DNA from: Syntrophomonadaceae bacterium
GTDB lineage: Bacteria; Bacillota; Syntrophomonadia; Syntrophomonadales; Syntrophomonadaceae
Reading direction: 5' to 3'
Assembly: GCA_028683995.1 (NCBI GenBank)
Contig: JAQUGU010000118.1
Location: 1-5,524, forward strand
Length of the DNA stretch: 5,524 bases
Within the stretch, counting starts at the first letter, position 1; every line of letters begins with the position of its first letter. The position numbers were made by a program, and so were the translations under genes. Under the pieces are notes generated by a model that was given only the letters and a program-made list of their open reading frames with translations, did not search any database and was not told where the DNA came from. Shown piece after piece: positions 5,231 to 5,524 of the stretch.

Positions 5231-5524
5231 TTGCAGCATTTACCCTGGATTTTAATTGTAACCGGATTCGCGACTGGTTTCCTGGCTACTTGGATAGGAT
5301 TGCAACTGGTCAATATTAGGCCAAATATATATAAATTAATTATAGTTGCCTTCTTCTATAGCGTGTTGAATGTCTTAGTTCGCAGCTTCCCTATACCTTT
5401 TGGCGGTCATTTTATTATTTTACTGGCAGTGTTATATATCATGATTATGGTGAGTTGGAGGCTAGGCCTATTTCGGGCGTTAATTCCCACTTTTTTTGGT
5501 ATGCTAATTTTAATGCTTTGTGAA
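5231..5524 (+). CDS. Multi-pass membrane protein, N-terminal part (possible GHKL sensor kinase); 3' truncated by window
   Basis: The frame is open for 98 codons from a TTG start to the right edge. The fragment is very hydrophobic, with four likely membrane segments at about residues 5-26, 36-52, 60-77 and 80-97. Between the first two is NIRPNIYK, and residues 52-60 contain VRSFPIPFGGH, followed by a hydrophobic stretch. This RP...(FL)VR-x-(FL)P-(IL)-PFG-x-H pattern resembles, from memory, the N-terminal membrane sensor module of clostridial GHKL-type histidine kinases. The catalytic half would be outside the window, so this is a suggestion only; an unrelated membrane protein is possible. It is divergent from comM and preceded by GGAGG. 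Confidence 0.7.
   Translation, partial: MQHLPWILIVTGFATGFLATWIGLQLVNIRPNIYKLIIVAFFYSVLNVLVRSFPIPFGGHFIILLAVLYIMIMVSWRLGLFRALIPTFFGMLILMLCE

Noticed and set aside
1..5524. CRISPR array, toxin-antitoxin pair, anti-phage system or prophage module
   Set aside because: There are no regularly spaced repeats, no nuclease or toxin genes and no phage genes. ComM and the two-component pair are ordinary housekeeping or regulatory families.

Overview
This window reads as chromosomal DNA of a low-to-mid GC Gram-positive anaerobe, most likely a clostridial-type Firmicute; a Syntrophomonas- or Pelotomaculum-like lineage is a guess. The grounds are strong GGAGG-type Shine-Dalgarno sequences, GTG and TTG starts, AT-rich spacers, an NtrC-type regulator paired with a soluble PAS kinase, and a putative chemotaxis CheX-type protein. 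No phage, insertion sequence with a transposase, CRISPR array, tRNA or rRNA was seen.

Layout. (1) 1-141, + strand: C-terminal 46 residues of a protein that looks like a CheX-family chemotaxis phosphatase, cut by the window edge. (2) 142-3109, - strand: a two-gene operon. A soluble PAS-PAS histidine kinase (512 aa) is followed, one base after its stop, by an NtrC-family sigma-54-dependent response regulator (475 aa). The regulator's stop abuts the CheX-like stop with no base between them. (3) 3110-3366: spacer holding the kinase leader, an orphan Shine-Dalgarno and a GGGGACG-type repeat. (4) 3367-4896, - strand: a full-length ComM/YifB AAA+ protein with a GTG start. (5) 4897-5230: a 334-base divergent spacer with a perfect inverted repeat around the comM promoter and ribosome-binding site, and a GC-richer block with RNA-like foldings. 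(6) 5231-5524, + strand: first 98 residues of a multi-pass membrane protein, possibly the sensor module of a GHKL histidine kinase, running off the right edge.

How the genes work together. The kinase should sense a cytosolic cue through its PAS domains, autophosphorylate at H289 and pass phosphate to D51 of the regulator. The regulator's AAA+ domain would then remodel sigma-54 RNA polymerase at a target promoter. No convincing sigma-54 promoter lies in front of this operon, so its targets are probably elsewhere. The regulator has an altered sigma-54 contact loop (GTFSGG in place of GAFTGA). ComM is a DNA branch-migration motor linked to recombination of incoming DNA and appears to be a separate transcription unit.

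I see no clearly new multi-gene system. The best leads are the altered GAFTGA loop, the inverted repeat covering the comM start region, the possible structured RNA at 4990-5110, and the zero-gap convergent junction at 141/142.
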